Below, piece after piece: positions 9,679-18,038 of a stretch of 64,000 nucleotides of DNA. Location of the stretch: assembly GCF_900114995.1 (NCBI RefSeq), contig NZ_FOUX01000008.1, positions 62,001 to 126,000 on the forward strand. Reading direction: 5' to 3'. The notes below the pieces were generated by a model. That model had not been told where the DNA came from. It searched no databases and saw only the letters and a program-made list of their open reading frames with translations. Made by a program: the position numbers and the translations under genes. The DNA is from Chitinophaga sp. YR627. Its GTDB lineage: Bacteria > Bacteroidota > Bacteroidia > Chitinophagales > Chitinophagaceae. Position 1 is the first letter of the stretch, and every line of letters starts with the position of its first letter.

Positions 9679-10521
9679 ATGGCATACATTGGTGTTATTA
9701 ACCTCTTACTGATTGTTGTAAACATTGCAGTGTCTTACAAAGGACTAAAGGATCGTTCCTTTTTTAATAAGTATTCATTTGAAGTGGATCGTATCCTGAT
9801 CGAAAAGGACTACAAGCGGCTGATTACCTCCGGTTTCCTGCATGTCAGCTGGATGCACCTGTTTTTCAACATGCTGTCTCTTTTTCTGTTTAGTAATAGC
9901 CTGGAAGCAAAGCTGGGGCCTACGGCTTACCTGACTTTATATTTTGCAGGCCTGATGGGAGGAAACCTGCTGTCCCTGCTGATTCACCGTAACCATGGGG
10001 ATTATAGCGCTGTAGGTGCCTCAGGGGCCGTTTGCGGGGTCATTTTCGCGTCGATCGCTGTCTTTCCTGCTATGCGGCTCGGTTTCTTCGGAATACCCTT
10101 TTCTATCCCCGGATGGGCGTATGGGGCTTTATTCGTTTTATACTCCATTTACGGGATCAAATCCAAAAAAGACAATGTAGGACATGAAGCGCATCTGGGT
10201 GGTGCGTTGATCGGAATGATCGTGGCATTGTGTATGGTACCGGAAGTGATTGCGGAAAATTATCGCACCATCTTGTCTATTCTGCTCCCGGGCGCCCTTT
10301 TCGTTTACGTTATTGCTGCATGTCCGCATATTCTGTTTATTGATAACAGGTATTTTAAAGCGCATGTCGGCGATTATGATATGGACGACAGGTATCACCT
10401 GGAACGTGCCGGTGAGGAGCAGGACCTTGATTATCTGCTGGAAAAGATCCATAAACGCGGCATGAAAAGCCTGACGAAGAAAGAGCGGGAAATGCTGATG
10501 AAATACTCTGAAGAAGTGTGA
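9679..10521 (+). CDS. rhomboid-family intramembrane serine protease
   Basis: 280 residues. Six membrane segments fill roughly residues 1-215. The rhomboid landmarks are present: HLFFN (H60, N64) in TM2, GASGAV with catalytic S115 in TM4, and AHLGG with catalytic H172 in TM6. The remaining 65 residues are a charged cytosolic tail rich in Arg, Glu and Lys. The protein should cleave membrane-anchored substrates within the bilayer; its targets are unknown. Expressed alone; a double-hairpin element and a terminator follow the stop. Confidence 0.92.
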   Translation: MAYIGVINLLLIVVNIAVSYKGLKDRSFFNKYSFEVDRILIEKDYKRLITSGFLHVSWMHLFFNMLSLFLFSNSLEAKLGPTAYLTLYFAGLMGGNLLSLLIHRNHGDYSAVGASGAVCGVIFASIAVFPAMRLGFFGIPFSIPGWAYGALFVLYSIYGIKSKKDNVGHEAHLGGALIGMIVALCMVPEVIAENYRTILSILLPGALFVYVIAACPHILFIDNRYFKAHVGDYDMDDRYHLERAGEEQDLDYLLEKIHKRGMKSLTKKEREMLMKYSEEV

Positions 10522-10524
10522 TAA

Positions 10525-10557
10525 AACGACTACCTGATCTTGTCGGGTATCCTGATA
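10525..10557 (+). repeat. double-hairpin 3' element, copy 1 (divergent copy)
   Basis: Begins four bases after the rhomboid stop. Same layout as the copies at 15968 and 43654: AA..ACTA, a six-pair hairpin with a five-base loop (ACCTGA / TCGGGT), ..ATA, a short A-rich gap, then the terminator hairpin. By my hand alignment 19 of 33 bases match copy 3. The stem stays paired because the closing T-A of the other copies is A-T here. Confidence 0.45.
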
Positions 10558-10558
10558 A

Positions 10559-10597
10559 AAAAGCGCCTGTATCAAAAGACGATACAGGCGCTTTTCA
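10559..10597. terminator. bidirectional terminator
   Basis: A perfect 15-bp stem (AAAAGCGCCTGTATC at 10559-10573 with GATACAGGCGCTTTT at 10581-10595) and a seven-base loop, flanked by A and T runs. It separates the convergent rhomboid and GH99-like genes and can serve both. Confidence 0.9.
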
Positions 10598-10610
10598 TTT
10601 ATAGTCAGTG

Positions 10611-12734
10611 TTAGTGTACGACCACAATTTCTTTTGTGACTACTTTCTTTCCATTACTCAATCTTAGATAATACATGCCGCTTTTTAGCTGTGAAACAGG
10701 ATACTGTAAACTGTTCCCGGCTATCTGTAAAGGCTTTTGTTCAACCAGATGCCCTGCGGTGTTAAGAATGGATAGCGAAGTCTTTCCCTGCCATTCTTTA
10801 TCAAACTGTAAGGTAATATGATTATTGGCTGGCTGTGGATAGATACTGAAACCAGCTTCATTTGCGGCCGTTTTAGGCGCTGCAGCCGTCTTTGCACCAA
10901 AAGCCGCCGCAGTTGTATCACTGATGATAATATCGTCTATATAGGTCTTAAAATTGCCGATTTCGTTTCCATGCACATAATCAACGATAATCCGGTCAAT
11001 TGTCTTTCCGCTTAACCATCTGCCGATGTTACAGCTTACCTGCGACCAGGTGTTCACAGTACCATGTCCTGCACCCGGATGCATGGATACACCATGCTGG
11101 TCAACAGCGCCTGCATCCCGGAGGGAGGTGCCGTCTGTCATGATCAGGTCCACGGTTACATAACGCGAAATGTTATTGGTGGGATGCAGCCAGAAACTAA
11201 GTCCGGTACTGGCGGTAACAGGAATATTCACGTCAAACACTTTATACGCACAGTAGGCATTCGCAGCAGCAGATGTAGCTCTTCCCGCAAAGCGGATAGC
11301 AGAAGGTCCTGTACGGCTGATCTCATTCTGTACAATACCACAGATGGGTGTTCCGGTACCATTGTCACCGGTCACGTTTGTAGGTATGACACTCTGGTCT
11401 GGCGTATCTGTCCAGCTAAGGGTAGCGTCATACTGTGCTTCCATACTGGTACGGAACCAGAGCGGCGCGGTAGAATAGGGGATGGTCACGTTGGTGGTCA
11501 GCGGAGCGGTACCTTTCAATACTTTCGTAGCCTGTCCTGCCAGTCGCAGATAAAAGTCAGCCCCGATATAGGTGCCATCCGCACTGGTGGTCAGGAAATA
11601 TTGATTGTTAGGTACGGCAAAGTAGCTGTCCGCCATTTTTGCGATCACAGTGCCTTCATCGTACTCATCAAACATGGCGATATAGGCTGTGTTCATGCCC
11701 AGGCTTTTGATATTGTACAGTTGTCTCCAGAAGAACTCCCCTTTCGCACGGGAGATCTGGTTCCTGGTGCCACCATTCCAGTTACTCCAGGCAAAGCCGG
11801 GAAATATAACCGGCTGGTAATCCAGTCCGTTGGCATTACAATAGGCCAGGTCAGGTGCCAGGTTCTCATTTTTGAAATTATCTGCACCTGCGATACTGGC
11901 AAACCGGCCAACTGCCCAGGGAGACAGCATATTGAATGCTTTGTATACATTCTCATAACCGGCATAGGAGTCACGGGTACCAGTACGCCATCCGGCAGGT
12001 ACGCCACCAATCACATAATATCCCTTGCCTTTCAGCCAGTTGATAATAGCGAGACTGTTAGCTGGTTGATTGCTGCGTTCATTCAGTCCGAAGCCCCATA
12101 TACAGATAACAGGTTTACCGTTCTGATGTGCATAATAGGGTGATTCCTGCGGACGAAGATCGTTTTCGATATGCAGCCAGTCTGCTTTAAAGAAAGCAGT
12201 GTCATCGGCGTTCATATCATACATGATGTAGAAAATACGCTGGTATTTTTCGGCACTGCGTCTTATTCTGAGTACAAGACTGTCCATACTGGCCTTATAG
12301 ACACCGTCTCTTGTAGGGCCCAGAAAGCGTTGTTGCGCTACGCCGTCGATACCATTTTGCTGCATCCAGGAGAAATGCAGGTCGATAGTTGTTTGTTTCC
12401 AGGAGGTGAATAAGCGGGCATTACGGCCATCATTCAGGTTGCCGAGTGCTGTCTGGAACAGGTTGGCGGCCGGGTATTCCGTTACGTCCGGATAGGCTTC
12501 AAAGGTGATACGGCCGGGAGCTGGCTTAGGTGTGTCTGAACGATAACGGCCGCCGCTCCAGTGAGACCATCTTTCTATCGGCGAGCCGTCGCCATAACAG
12601 TTGAACCAGGCCTGGTACCCGCACATCAGTTTACCGGTCACTGATTGTGCTGCAGGCGCTACCTGCGCGTTGGAATGGAGTGTGATGGTCAGTAGTAACG
12701 TGAACACTAAAGACCATGCTGAGGGTTTTCGCAT
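10611..12734 (-). CDS. GH99/GH71-like secreted glycoside hydrolase with T9SS sorting domain
   Basis: 707 residues from ATG 12734, which gives signal peptide MRKPSAWSLVFTLLLTITLH before SNAQ; the earlier ATG at 12773 lies inside a hairpin and would spoil the signal. The catalytic part (about 33-400) resembles GH99-like enzymes: GYQAWFNCYGDGS (39-51), HFSWMQQNGIDG (120-131), MYDMNADD and MFDEYDEGT. A jelly-roll, carbohydrate-binding-like domain follows (about 460-615, ending near YIDDIIIS), then a T9SS type A sorting domain (FSIYPQPANNHITL to the C-terminus). GH99 enzymes cut alpha-1,2-linked mannans internally; this branch is poorly characterised, so the substrate is open. Confidence 0.82.
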   Translation of the reverse strand: MRKPSAWSLVFTLLLTITLHSNAQVAPAAQSVTGKLMCGYQAWFNCYGDGSPIERWSHWSGGRYRSDTPKPAPGRITFEAYPDVTEYPAANLFQTALGNLNDGRNARLFTSWKQTTIDLHFSWMQQNGIDGVAQQRFLGPTRDGVYKASMDSLVLRIRRSAEKYQRIFYIMYDMNADDTAFFKADWLHIENDLRPQESPYYAHQNGKPVICIWGFGLNERSNQPANSLAIINWLKGKGYYVIGGVPAGWRTGTRDSYAGYENVYKAFNMLSPWAVGRFASIAGADNFKNENLAPDLAYCNANGLDYQPVIFPGFAWSNWNGGTRNQISRAKGEFFWRQLYNIKSLGMNTAYIAMFDEYDEGTVIAKMADSYFAVPNNQYFLTTSADGTYIGADFYLRLAGQATKVLKGTAPLTTNVTIPYSTAPLWFRTSMEAQYDATLSWTDTPDQSVIPTNVTGDNGTGTPICGIVQNEISRTGPSAIRFAGRATSAAANAYCAYKVFDVNIPVTASTGLSFWLHPTNNISRYVTVDLIMTDGTSLRDAGAVDQHGVSMHPGAGHGTVNTWSQVSCNIGRWLSGKTIDRIIVDYVHGNEIGNFKTYIDDIIISDTTAAAFGAKTAAAPKTAANEAGFSIYPQPANNHITLQFDKEWQGKTSLSILNTAGHLVEQKPLQIAGNSLQYPVSQLKSGMYYLRLSNGKKVVTKEIVVVH

Positions 12735-12773
12735 AGAGGGTTTGTTTTGATTGTTTCTCAAGATATAATACAT

Positions 12774-12809
12774 GAATACCTGTGTACATAGGGATGTGCA
12801 CAGGTATTC
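12774..12809. other. hairpin upstream of the GH99-like gene
   Basis: A perfect 11-bp inverted repeat (GAATACCTGTG at 12774-12784, CACAGGTATTC at 12799-12809) with a 14-base loop between the two minus-strand genes. There is no T run on either side, so it may be a weak terminator of the upstream gene, an mRNA-end stabiliser or an operator. Confidence 0.5.
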
Positions 12810-12855
12810 ACATTTATAGCAGTATACAATGCTGTTTCTACGCGATCATGATGTA

Positions 12856-13527
12856 CTAAACTACTGATGGTCTGTCCAGGTCAGAAAGGGGGGCGTCTCC
12901 CTGTTGCAGGAGCAGTTCGGCCAGTTTCATACGGCCTTCTGCACCATGCTGGGTCACATATTCAAGTTCTGCCAGTGTCAGTAATTTTACGTTGACGATT
13001 TTAACCGGTTCGATTGTAAGGTCGACCGTATCGGGCACAGTTTCATCAGGGAGTCCCATAATTACGCCCACTCTTCCTTCTTCGTTCACAAATTCAGCGG
13101 GGACATCCACATCGTAGAATTCGCTGGTAATATAGGTCATTTCTTCCAGCAGCCCTATGACGTTTCCATGATTGGCCATTAGTTGTGCTGCCTGGTAGGC
13201 CAGCTGGAACTGCCAGGTATTGCTTACCTGTCCCTCAATGGGTGCGGAAGCTACATAAACTTCCAGCCCGAATCCGTTATAAGGCGCATTGGCATTATTC
13301 GTCTCCATATCATCATAAGGATCACTTAGTCCATCGCTGGCAATGATCGTCCGCTCTGGCCGGCGGATAGTGGCGTATGCCTGTCTGAGTGAGGGCCATC
13401 TCGGACCACCCATGAAGGAAGGATTGATCGCATGTGCGATCACATCAGGGTCCAGTTTGCCAACGGTATTCCAGTATTCGTCCCTTAATTTGCAGGAAGC
13501 CTCGAAGTGTTCCTCGTAGGTATTCAT
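12856..13527 (-). CDS. SUFU-like (suppressor of fused domain) protein
   Basis: 223 residues, soluble, no signal peptide, acidic. The central and C-terminal parts look like the bacterial suppressor-of-fused family: GFGLEVYVAS, WQFQLAYQAAQL, then VNVKLLTLAELEYVTQHGAE. In bacteria these are often immunity-like or unassigned proteins. The family call is from memory of motif order and is moderate. No toxin-like gene is adjacent; it precedes the GH99-like gene on the same strand, separated by a hairpin. Confidence 0.5.
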   Translation of the reverse strand: MNTYEEHFEASCKLRDEYWNTVGKLDPDVIAHAINPSFMGGPRWPSLRQAYATIRRPERTIIASDGLSDPYDDMETNNANAPYNGFGLEVYVASAPIEGQVSNTWQFQLAYQAAQLMANHGNVIGLLEEMTYITSEFYDVDVPAEFVNEEGRVGVIMGLPDETVPDTVDLTIEPVKIVNVKLLTLAELEYVTQHGAEGRMKLAELLLQQGDAPLSDLDRPSVV

Positions 13528-13686
13528 TGGAGTTGTATTTTAATTCCCGTAATGTATAATAATATGCTTATGAAACAAAGTGTTTACGATTTTTTAAAGA
13601 ACTCCTTCCGGGGATTAGTTGATAATCTACTGCCAGAATACTAATTTTAGGAGATGGAAGCATGACTTCCGGTAAATAAAACAGCA

Positions 13687-14367
13687 TTGAAGAAAATTAT
13701 CAAGATCCTTGGGTGGACCATCCTGACCCCTGTATTACTCGTAGCCCTGTACCTGTCAGCAGCTTATGTATTTTCACGCATTTCGGTTGATAAAGAGGAA
13801 CCTTCCGGAAATGATATCACCCTGTTCATCCTCACAAATGGTGTGCATACCGACCTGGTGATGCCTGTCAGAAATGCACAGATCGACTGGAGCAAAGAGG
13901 TCCTGTTTTCCAACACAAAAGGCAAGGATACTTCCGCACAGTGGATCGCTTTCGGTTGGGGTGATAAAGGCTTTTACCTGGAAACACCTACCTGGGCAGA
14001 TCTGAAGTTCAGCACTGCATTTAAGGCAGCTACAGGTCTGAGTACTTCCGCTATCCACGCGACTTATTATTTCAGCATGTCAGCAGGCAGCGATTGTATA
14101 AAACTGAGTACAGATAGTGCGCATTACGCAAAATTAGTCAGTTATATACAGGCTAGCTTTGACCGTGATGAGCAGGGACATATTATGCATATTGTTACGG
14201 ATGCCAACTACGGTAAAACAGATGCGTTCTATGAAGCGAAAGGTAGTTATAGCCTGTTTCATACCTGCAATACTTGGGCCAATAGCGGTTTGAAAAGCGG
14301 CGGACAAAAAGCCTGTTTATGGACGCCTTTTGATAAGGGGATCTTTTATCAGTACAGAGGCAGGTAG
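13687..14367 (+). CDS. DUF2459 / TIGR02117-type membrane-anchored protein
   Basis: 226 residues starting at TTG 13687 (no in-frame ATG nearby). One N-terminal membrane helix (about 8-28), then a periplasmic domain with the family's conserved pieces: TNGVHTDLVMPV, the FGWGDKGFYLETPTW stretch, and HTCNTWANSGLKSGG near the end. The His and Cys (VHTD, HTCNTW) suggest a papain-like or amidase-type centre, but no activity is established that I know of. First noticed beside urease genes in other bacteria; none are here. Confidence 0.75.
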   Translation: MKKIIKILGWTILTPVLLVALYLSAAYVFSRISVDKEEPSGNDITLFILTNGVHTDLVMPVRNAQIDWSKEVLFSNTKGKDTSAQWIAFGWGDKGFYLETPTWADLKFSTAFKAATGLSTSAIHATYYFSMSAGSDCIKLSTDSAHYAKLVSYIQASFDRDEQGHIMHIVTDANYGKTDAFYEAKGSYSLFHTCNTWANSGLKSGGQKACLWTPFDKGIFYQYRGR

Positions 14368-14442
14368 AATTAGAAATTAGGAATTGAGGCTGCTGTAGTG
14401 ATGGTGATGCGGTGTATACAGGGGTGTCCCTGTAATATTGTT

Positions 14443-14450
14443 TATCTTTG
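14443..14450 (+). promoter_or_regulatory. -7 promoter box of the AraC gene
   Basis: TATCTTTG matches TAnnTTTG and ends seven bases before the ATG at 14458. Its position makes the upstream in-frame ATG at 14401 very unlikely as a start and predicts a leaderless or nearly leaderless mRNA. GGAGG lies one base before the ATG, too close for a normal ribosome-binding site. Confidence 0.55.
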
Positions 14451-14457
14451 CGGAGGT

Positions 14458-15339
14458 ATGGTAAAGCAGCAATCTTATTCGGTGCCCTCCTTTGTATTAC
14501 CGGATGGCGCCGGTGTAGAAGATATTCACATAGTAGCGTATCAGTCCACTGATGAAACCGTAAAGAGCAGGGTCACACTGGAACAAAACCTTTTCAGCTT
14601 TCTGCTGGAAGGAGAGAAGCGGGTGTACTATGCGGAAAAACACGCTGTGATCAGTAATACACAGTTTGTATTGTTGTCCTCAGGGAATTGTATTATGAGC
14701 GAAAAGAGGATATCTGATGATGGCTTCTACAAGAGTGTCATGATTTCCTTCGCACCTGCTGTATTAACCAGGTTCTTTCTGAAATATCCACATATCGTAA
14801 CAGCAAAAGAGTATAGCGACAAAACCGGGGAGCCTTTTCTGGTTTTCGATACTGATAGTTTCCTGCAGAATTTTGTGCATTCCCTGTGCCTGATGACAGC
14901 GGGTAGTAAAACGCTGTCAATGGACCTGCGGCTCCTCAAATTTGAGGAATTACTGTTGTATATGGCAGACTGTTATCCACAGCAATTATTGAATTTGCGG
15001 GCAAATTTAGCTGGCAATCATGAAGATGTGGTGATCAGAAGATCAGCGGAGAATAACCTGTATAATAACGTAACCATCGAGGAACTGGCTTTTTTGTGCA
15101 ATATGAGTCTGTCTACCTATAAGCGGAAGTTTCAGAAAATATATGGCGCTTCCCCCACGCGCTGGTTCCTGCAGAAAAGGATGGAACAGGCGGTAGGTAT
15201 GTTACTGGTGCAGCGGGAGAAACCCAGTGAGATCTATCATAAACTGGGTTATGAAAACCATTCCAGTTTTACGCAATCCTTTAAACAGGTCTATGGCCTG
15301 ACGCCCAGTGAATATCAGCAACAGAAACTGACCGTTTAA
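14458..15339 (+). CDS. AraC-family transcriptional regulator
   Basis: 293 residues from ATG 14458; the start is decided by the promoter box just upstream. The N-terminal 180 residues form a cupin-like sensor (VYYAEKHAVIS, then FVLLSSGNC). The C-terminal 100 hold the two AraC helix-turn-helices: IEELAFLCNMSLSTYKRKF and PSEIYHKLGYENHSSFTQSF, closing with YGLTPSEYQQQ. The PEBP-family gene begins 78 bases downstream with its own promoter and is a plausible target. Confidence 0.9.
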   Translation: MVKQQSYSVPSFVLPDGAGVEDIHIVAYQSTDETVKSRVTLEQNLFSFLLEGEKRVYYAEKHAVISNTQFVLLSSGNCIMSEKRISDDGFYKSVMISFAPAVLTRFFLKYPHIVTAKEYSDKTGEPFLVFDTDSFLQNFVHSLCLMTAGSKTLSMDLRLLKFEELLLYMADCYPQQLLNLRANLAGNHEDVVIRRSAENNLYNNVTIEELAFLCNMSLSTYKRKFQKIYGASPTRWFLQKRMEQAVGMLLVQREKPSEIYHKLGYENHSSFTQSFKQVYGLTPSEYQQQKLTV

Positions 15340-15387
15340 CGACAGCTTCTGAACTGTTAGCCCTACAACTCCCCCTGAGACGCATAG

Positions 15388-15395
15388 TAGCTTTG
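15388..15395 (+). promoter_or_regulatory. -7 promoter box of the PEBP gene
   Basis: TAGCTTTG, a TAnnTTTG match 22 bases before the ATG at 15418. No clear TTG at -33, which would fit a promoter that needs an activator such as the AraC protein encoded upstream. Confidence 0.5.
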
Positions 15396-15417
15396 CAGTA
15401 CTTTAAATCGAAGTACT

Positions 15418-15960
15418 ATGAAAAGAATGTACACATTTCTGGCGTTGATGGTCTTCGCCTGTTCTGCCGTCGCGCAGACATTTACACTAAAGAGTAATGA
15501 TCTTGGTGGCCAGTTTGTCAATAGCCAGTTACTGAATGGAATGATGGGATATAATGGGGGGAATGTTTCTCCACAACTGTCATGGGAGCATGCGCCTGCC
15601 GGTACGCAGTGTTTTGCCGTAACAATGTATGATGTGGATGCTCCTTCCGGAAGTGGTTTCTGGCATTGGGTATTGTATAACATTCCGGCGGATGTACATG
15701 AACTGCCAGCTGGCGCGGGTACGCCTGAGCGTAAATTATTGCCCGCAGGTGCGGCCCACGGTATCAATGATGCGGGTATGCCCGGATACCTGGGACCTGG
15801 TCCGCTGCCCGGATTACCTCATCAGTATATCATCACCGTATTTGCACTAAAAACAAAAATAAGCCCGGATAAGACTACACCTGCTGCATTTGTTGGTGTA
15901 TTGCTGAATCAGAACGTGCTGGCTAAAGCTTCTATCGTGGGTTATTCACAACATCCATGA
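15418..15960 (+). CDS. secreted YbhB/YbcL-type PEBP-family protein
   Basis: 180 residues with a signal peptide cut after AVA (about residue 19). The phosphatidylethanolamine-binding fold is recognised by YDVDAPSGSGFWHWVLYNIP (the D-x-D-x-P and G-x-x-H-W boxes) and the GPGPLPGLPHQY loop. The bacterial proteins are of uncertain role, usually described as Raf-kinase-inhibitor-like small-ligand binders. The signal peptide places this one in the periplasm. It follows an AraC regulator on the same strand. Confidence 0.9.
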   Translation: MKRMYTFLALMVFACSAVAQTFTLKSNDLGGQFVNSQLLNGMMGYNGGNVSPQLSWEHAPAGTQCFAVTMYDVDAPSGSGFWHWVLYNIPADVHELPAGAGTPERKLLPAGAAHGINDAGMPGYLGPGPLPGLPHQYIITVFALKTKISPDKTTPAAFVGVLLNQNVLAKASIVGYSQHP

Positions 15961-15967
15961 TCACCTG

Positions 15968-16000
15968 AATAACTATCTGTTGCTGACAGGTACCCAAATA
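15968..16000 (+). repeat. double-hairpin 3' element, copy 2
   Basis: 33 bases that match the element at 43654-43686 at 27 positions. It contains a six-pair hairpin with a five-base loop (ATCTGT TGCTG ACAGGT, one G-T pair) and ends CAAATA, immediately followed by the terminator hairpin. It starts eight bases after the PEBP stop codon. Confidence 0.6.
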
Positions 16001-16037
16001 AAACGAGGGTGTATCAATGACACACCCTCGTTTATTA
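16001..16037. terminator. bidirectional terminator
   Basis: A 12-bp stem (AAACGAGGGTGT at 16001-16012, ACACCCTCGTTT at 16022-16033) with a nine-base loop, between the convergent PEBP and S41 peptidase genes. Confidence 0.88.
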
Positions 16038-16057
16038 TCTCAGTGTAAATGAAAGTA

Positions 16058-17101
16058 CTATTTGGTTTTCGCCGCAGCGATATCATCCTGTTCTTTCTTG
16101 ATCAGTTTTTCAGCTTCTGTTCTGGCGTCTTCACCTTTCACGGCCACATCAGGAATAACACCTTTTCCTTCCCAGCCTTCTTCTGAACCAGGAGCAGCGA
16201 CCATTTTCACAGGCATAAACACGACCAGGTTTTCTTTCAGCGGGATCATGGAACCTGCGATACCAGCACCTGCTGTGGTATCACCTACGATCGTAGCGCG
16301 GTGCATCTGTTGTAATGCAAAAGCGAAACCCTCTGTAGCAGAGGCGGTATGTTTATTGACAAGGATATATACTTTGCTGTCTGGCATTCTTTTACCAGGT
16401 ACGAAAGGATATGTCCATTCCTGGATATCTTTTGTACGGTCTTTATGATAGCCATGGAGGTAATAACGTTCGTCACCTGCATTGAAGAAATAACCTGCGA
16501 GGAAGCGGCCCATCATACCTGTTCCACCACCATTGTCTCTGATGTCAATGATAATGTTTTTGGAATAGGCAGCCATGTTCATAGCGTTGGCCGCCATTTC
16601 GAATGCTTCCTGTTCACCATGGAAACCACCGGATATCTTGATATAGGCAGTAGATGTTTTTTTATTCAGTTCCACTGCATCAAAACCATAGTTGTTCTGA
16701 CGTTTTCTTTCCAGTTCCAGGCGCTGGTCTTCAGGCGTACTGGTATTGGAATATGATCTCGTCAGTTGTTCATAATAGTCTTTGCTGTGGAAGATGGTGA
16801 GATGCACATCTTTATGCGTTTCACGCAGATCCGTTGTGATCTTCCAGGCCAGTTTCGCTGGTGTAAGGTCCTGATAAGCCTTTTTGGATTCCTGGCTTTT
16901 CAGGGTAGCAATATATTTCCTGGAGATCTCCGGAAACGGATAACCTTCTTCCAGTTGTCTGCTGATTTTCCCGATAATTTCATGAGCATCTTCTTTACTC
17001 ACTACATGACCTGTATCCTGCGCCTGTTTCTGGGCTGACAGGCAAAGCGGAAGGCATAGTGCGCCCAGCAGGGCTGCTGATTTATAAAAATGTAGTTTCA
17101 T
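16058..17101 (-). CDS. secreted S41-family peptidase
   Basis: 347 residues with a signal peptide (cut near LSAQ, about residue 24). An N-terminal helical domain precedes the S41 core, where IIIDIRDNGGGTG (about 183-195) forms the oxyanion loop and HTASATEGFA carries the likely nucleophile S254 with E257. GDTTAGAG follows as expected. No PDZ domain is evident, which places it with the short IRBP/tricorn-like S41 enzymes. Probably cotranscribed with the small secreted protein 17 bases upstream. Confidence 0.88.
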   Translation of the reverse strand: MKLHFYKSAALLGALCLPLCLSAQKQAQDTGHVVSKEDAHEIIGKISRQLEEGYPFPEISRKYIATLKSQESKKAYQDLTPAKLAWKITTDLRETHKDVHLTIFHSKDYYEQLTRSYSNTSTPEDQRLELERKRQNNYGFDAVELNKKTSTAYIKISGGFHGEQEAFEMAANAMNMAAYSKNIIIDIRDNGGGTGMMGRFLAGYFFNAGDERYYLHGYHKDRTKDIQEWTYPFVPGKRMPDSKVYILVNKHTASATEGFAFALQQMHRATIVGDTTAGAGIAGSMIPLKENLVVFMPVKMVAAPGSEEGWEGKGVIPDVAVKGEDARTEAEKLIKKEQDDIAAAKTK

Positions 17102-17118
17102 ACCTCGATTCTGGTTGC

Positions 17119-17823
17119 TTAAAATATCTGTGATTGTTTTTTATTCATTGCTTTCTCGTAGTCTGTCGGATAGATGATCAGATCCTTTTCTGCCAATGTG
17201 CGCATCAGTTTCCTGATATGCAGCTGAACAGGCTGCGGTAAGGTGTAAAAGGCGGCATCTACCTGGATATTACGTCCCTCATCCATCACGGAATTCTGAC
17301 ACCTGATGGCCGTCTTTTGTCCTTTATAGTACAGGATGATCTTTACTCTTCCATCATCATATCCGTTCATGCCATTGGTACCGTATACGAGTAATGGATC
17401 GATGGTACCATCGTTGTCAAGGTCTTTCAGTTCGCAGAATTTTGTCCAGAACCAGATCGTAGTTTCTAATCCTTCTTTTGGATCATGACTATTCCTGAAA
17501 TCATTCAGTTCCCCCGTTTTGGCAAATTCCTTTGTAGTGGCCTGTTGCAGAAATATAGCTTTGATCTTATAATTCACGGTATCGTCCCCTTTGATCTCGT
17601 CCCGGCTTTCACAAAGTGCCAGATAATAGGTCCCTGAAACATCTTTGTAGCGATAGGCACGCTGTACAGGCAGGTTTTGAAACCAGGTATTCTTTACTGC
17701 ATCATCGAAAGTCTTTTCGGTGACAGCCGGAGAAAGAATTTCGCTTTCAGTTTTTGTCTGTTGTGCGTATAGTATTTTACCACTCGTAAGGATGACAACC
17801 AGAGCTATCAGGAACATCCGCAT
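17119..17823 (-). CDS. secreted protein with calcium-loop-like motif, function unknown
   Basis: 234 residues with a signal peptide (cut near LYAQQ). The central ELKDLDNDGTIDPLLVYGT resembles a Ca-binding VCBS/EF-hand-type loop, followed by NGYDDGRVKIILYYKGQK. From memory it resembles a Bacteroidota family catalogued as M949_RS01915-type surface polysaccharide biosynthesis protein, but I would not assign a function on that basis. It heads a two-gene operon with the S41 peptidase. A tandem 20-base repeat sits just upstream of its start. Confidence 0.6.
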   Translation of the reverse strand: MRMFLIALVVILTSGKILYAQQTKTESEILSPAVTEKTFDDAVKNTWFQNLPVQRAYRYKDVSGTYYLALCESRDEIKGDDTVNYKIKAIFLQQATTKEFAKTGELNDFRNSHDPKEGLETTIWFWTKFCELKDLDNDGTIDPLLVYGTNGMNGYDDGRVKIILYYKGQKTAIRCQNSVMDEGRNIQVDAAFYTLPQPVQLHIRKLMRTLAEKDLIIYPTDYEKAMNKKQSQIF

Positions 17824-17831
17824 AATGACGA

Positions 17832-17869
17832 ATCTTAAATGAATTGTTACGATCTTAAATGAATTGTTA
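17832..17869. repeat. 20-base tandem duplication in the 5' leader
   Basis: The 18-mer ATCTTAAATGAATTGTTA occurs at 17832-17849 and again at 17852-17869, period 20, nine bases before the start codon of the minus-strand gene beginning at 17823. It may be a doubled operator or a simple slippage duplication. Confidence 0.8.
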
Positions 17870-18038
17870 ATCCAGTAGGGGCGGGCGTTTCGCCCTGCTG
17901 CAAGATATTATTATTCGTCAATTTTAACAACGTGTAACGAAAGAAATTTTGACTTTAATAACACTGGAAAAGAAGATGAATTAATAATCGTCTTAATAAC
18001 ATCCAATTACATAAAAAGCTCTCTCCCGGGACTTTTAT

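Noticed and set aside
11064..12143. 359-codon open frame on the plus strand
   Set aside because: It is antisense to the GH99-like gene, Cys/Gly/Thr-rich, with no motif of its own; a shadow frame.
12735..12773. Earlier ATG for the GH99-like enzyme
   Set aside because: It would place 13 polar residues before the signal peptide and lies at the edge of a hairpin; ATG 12734 gives a clean signal.
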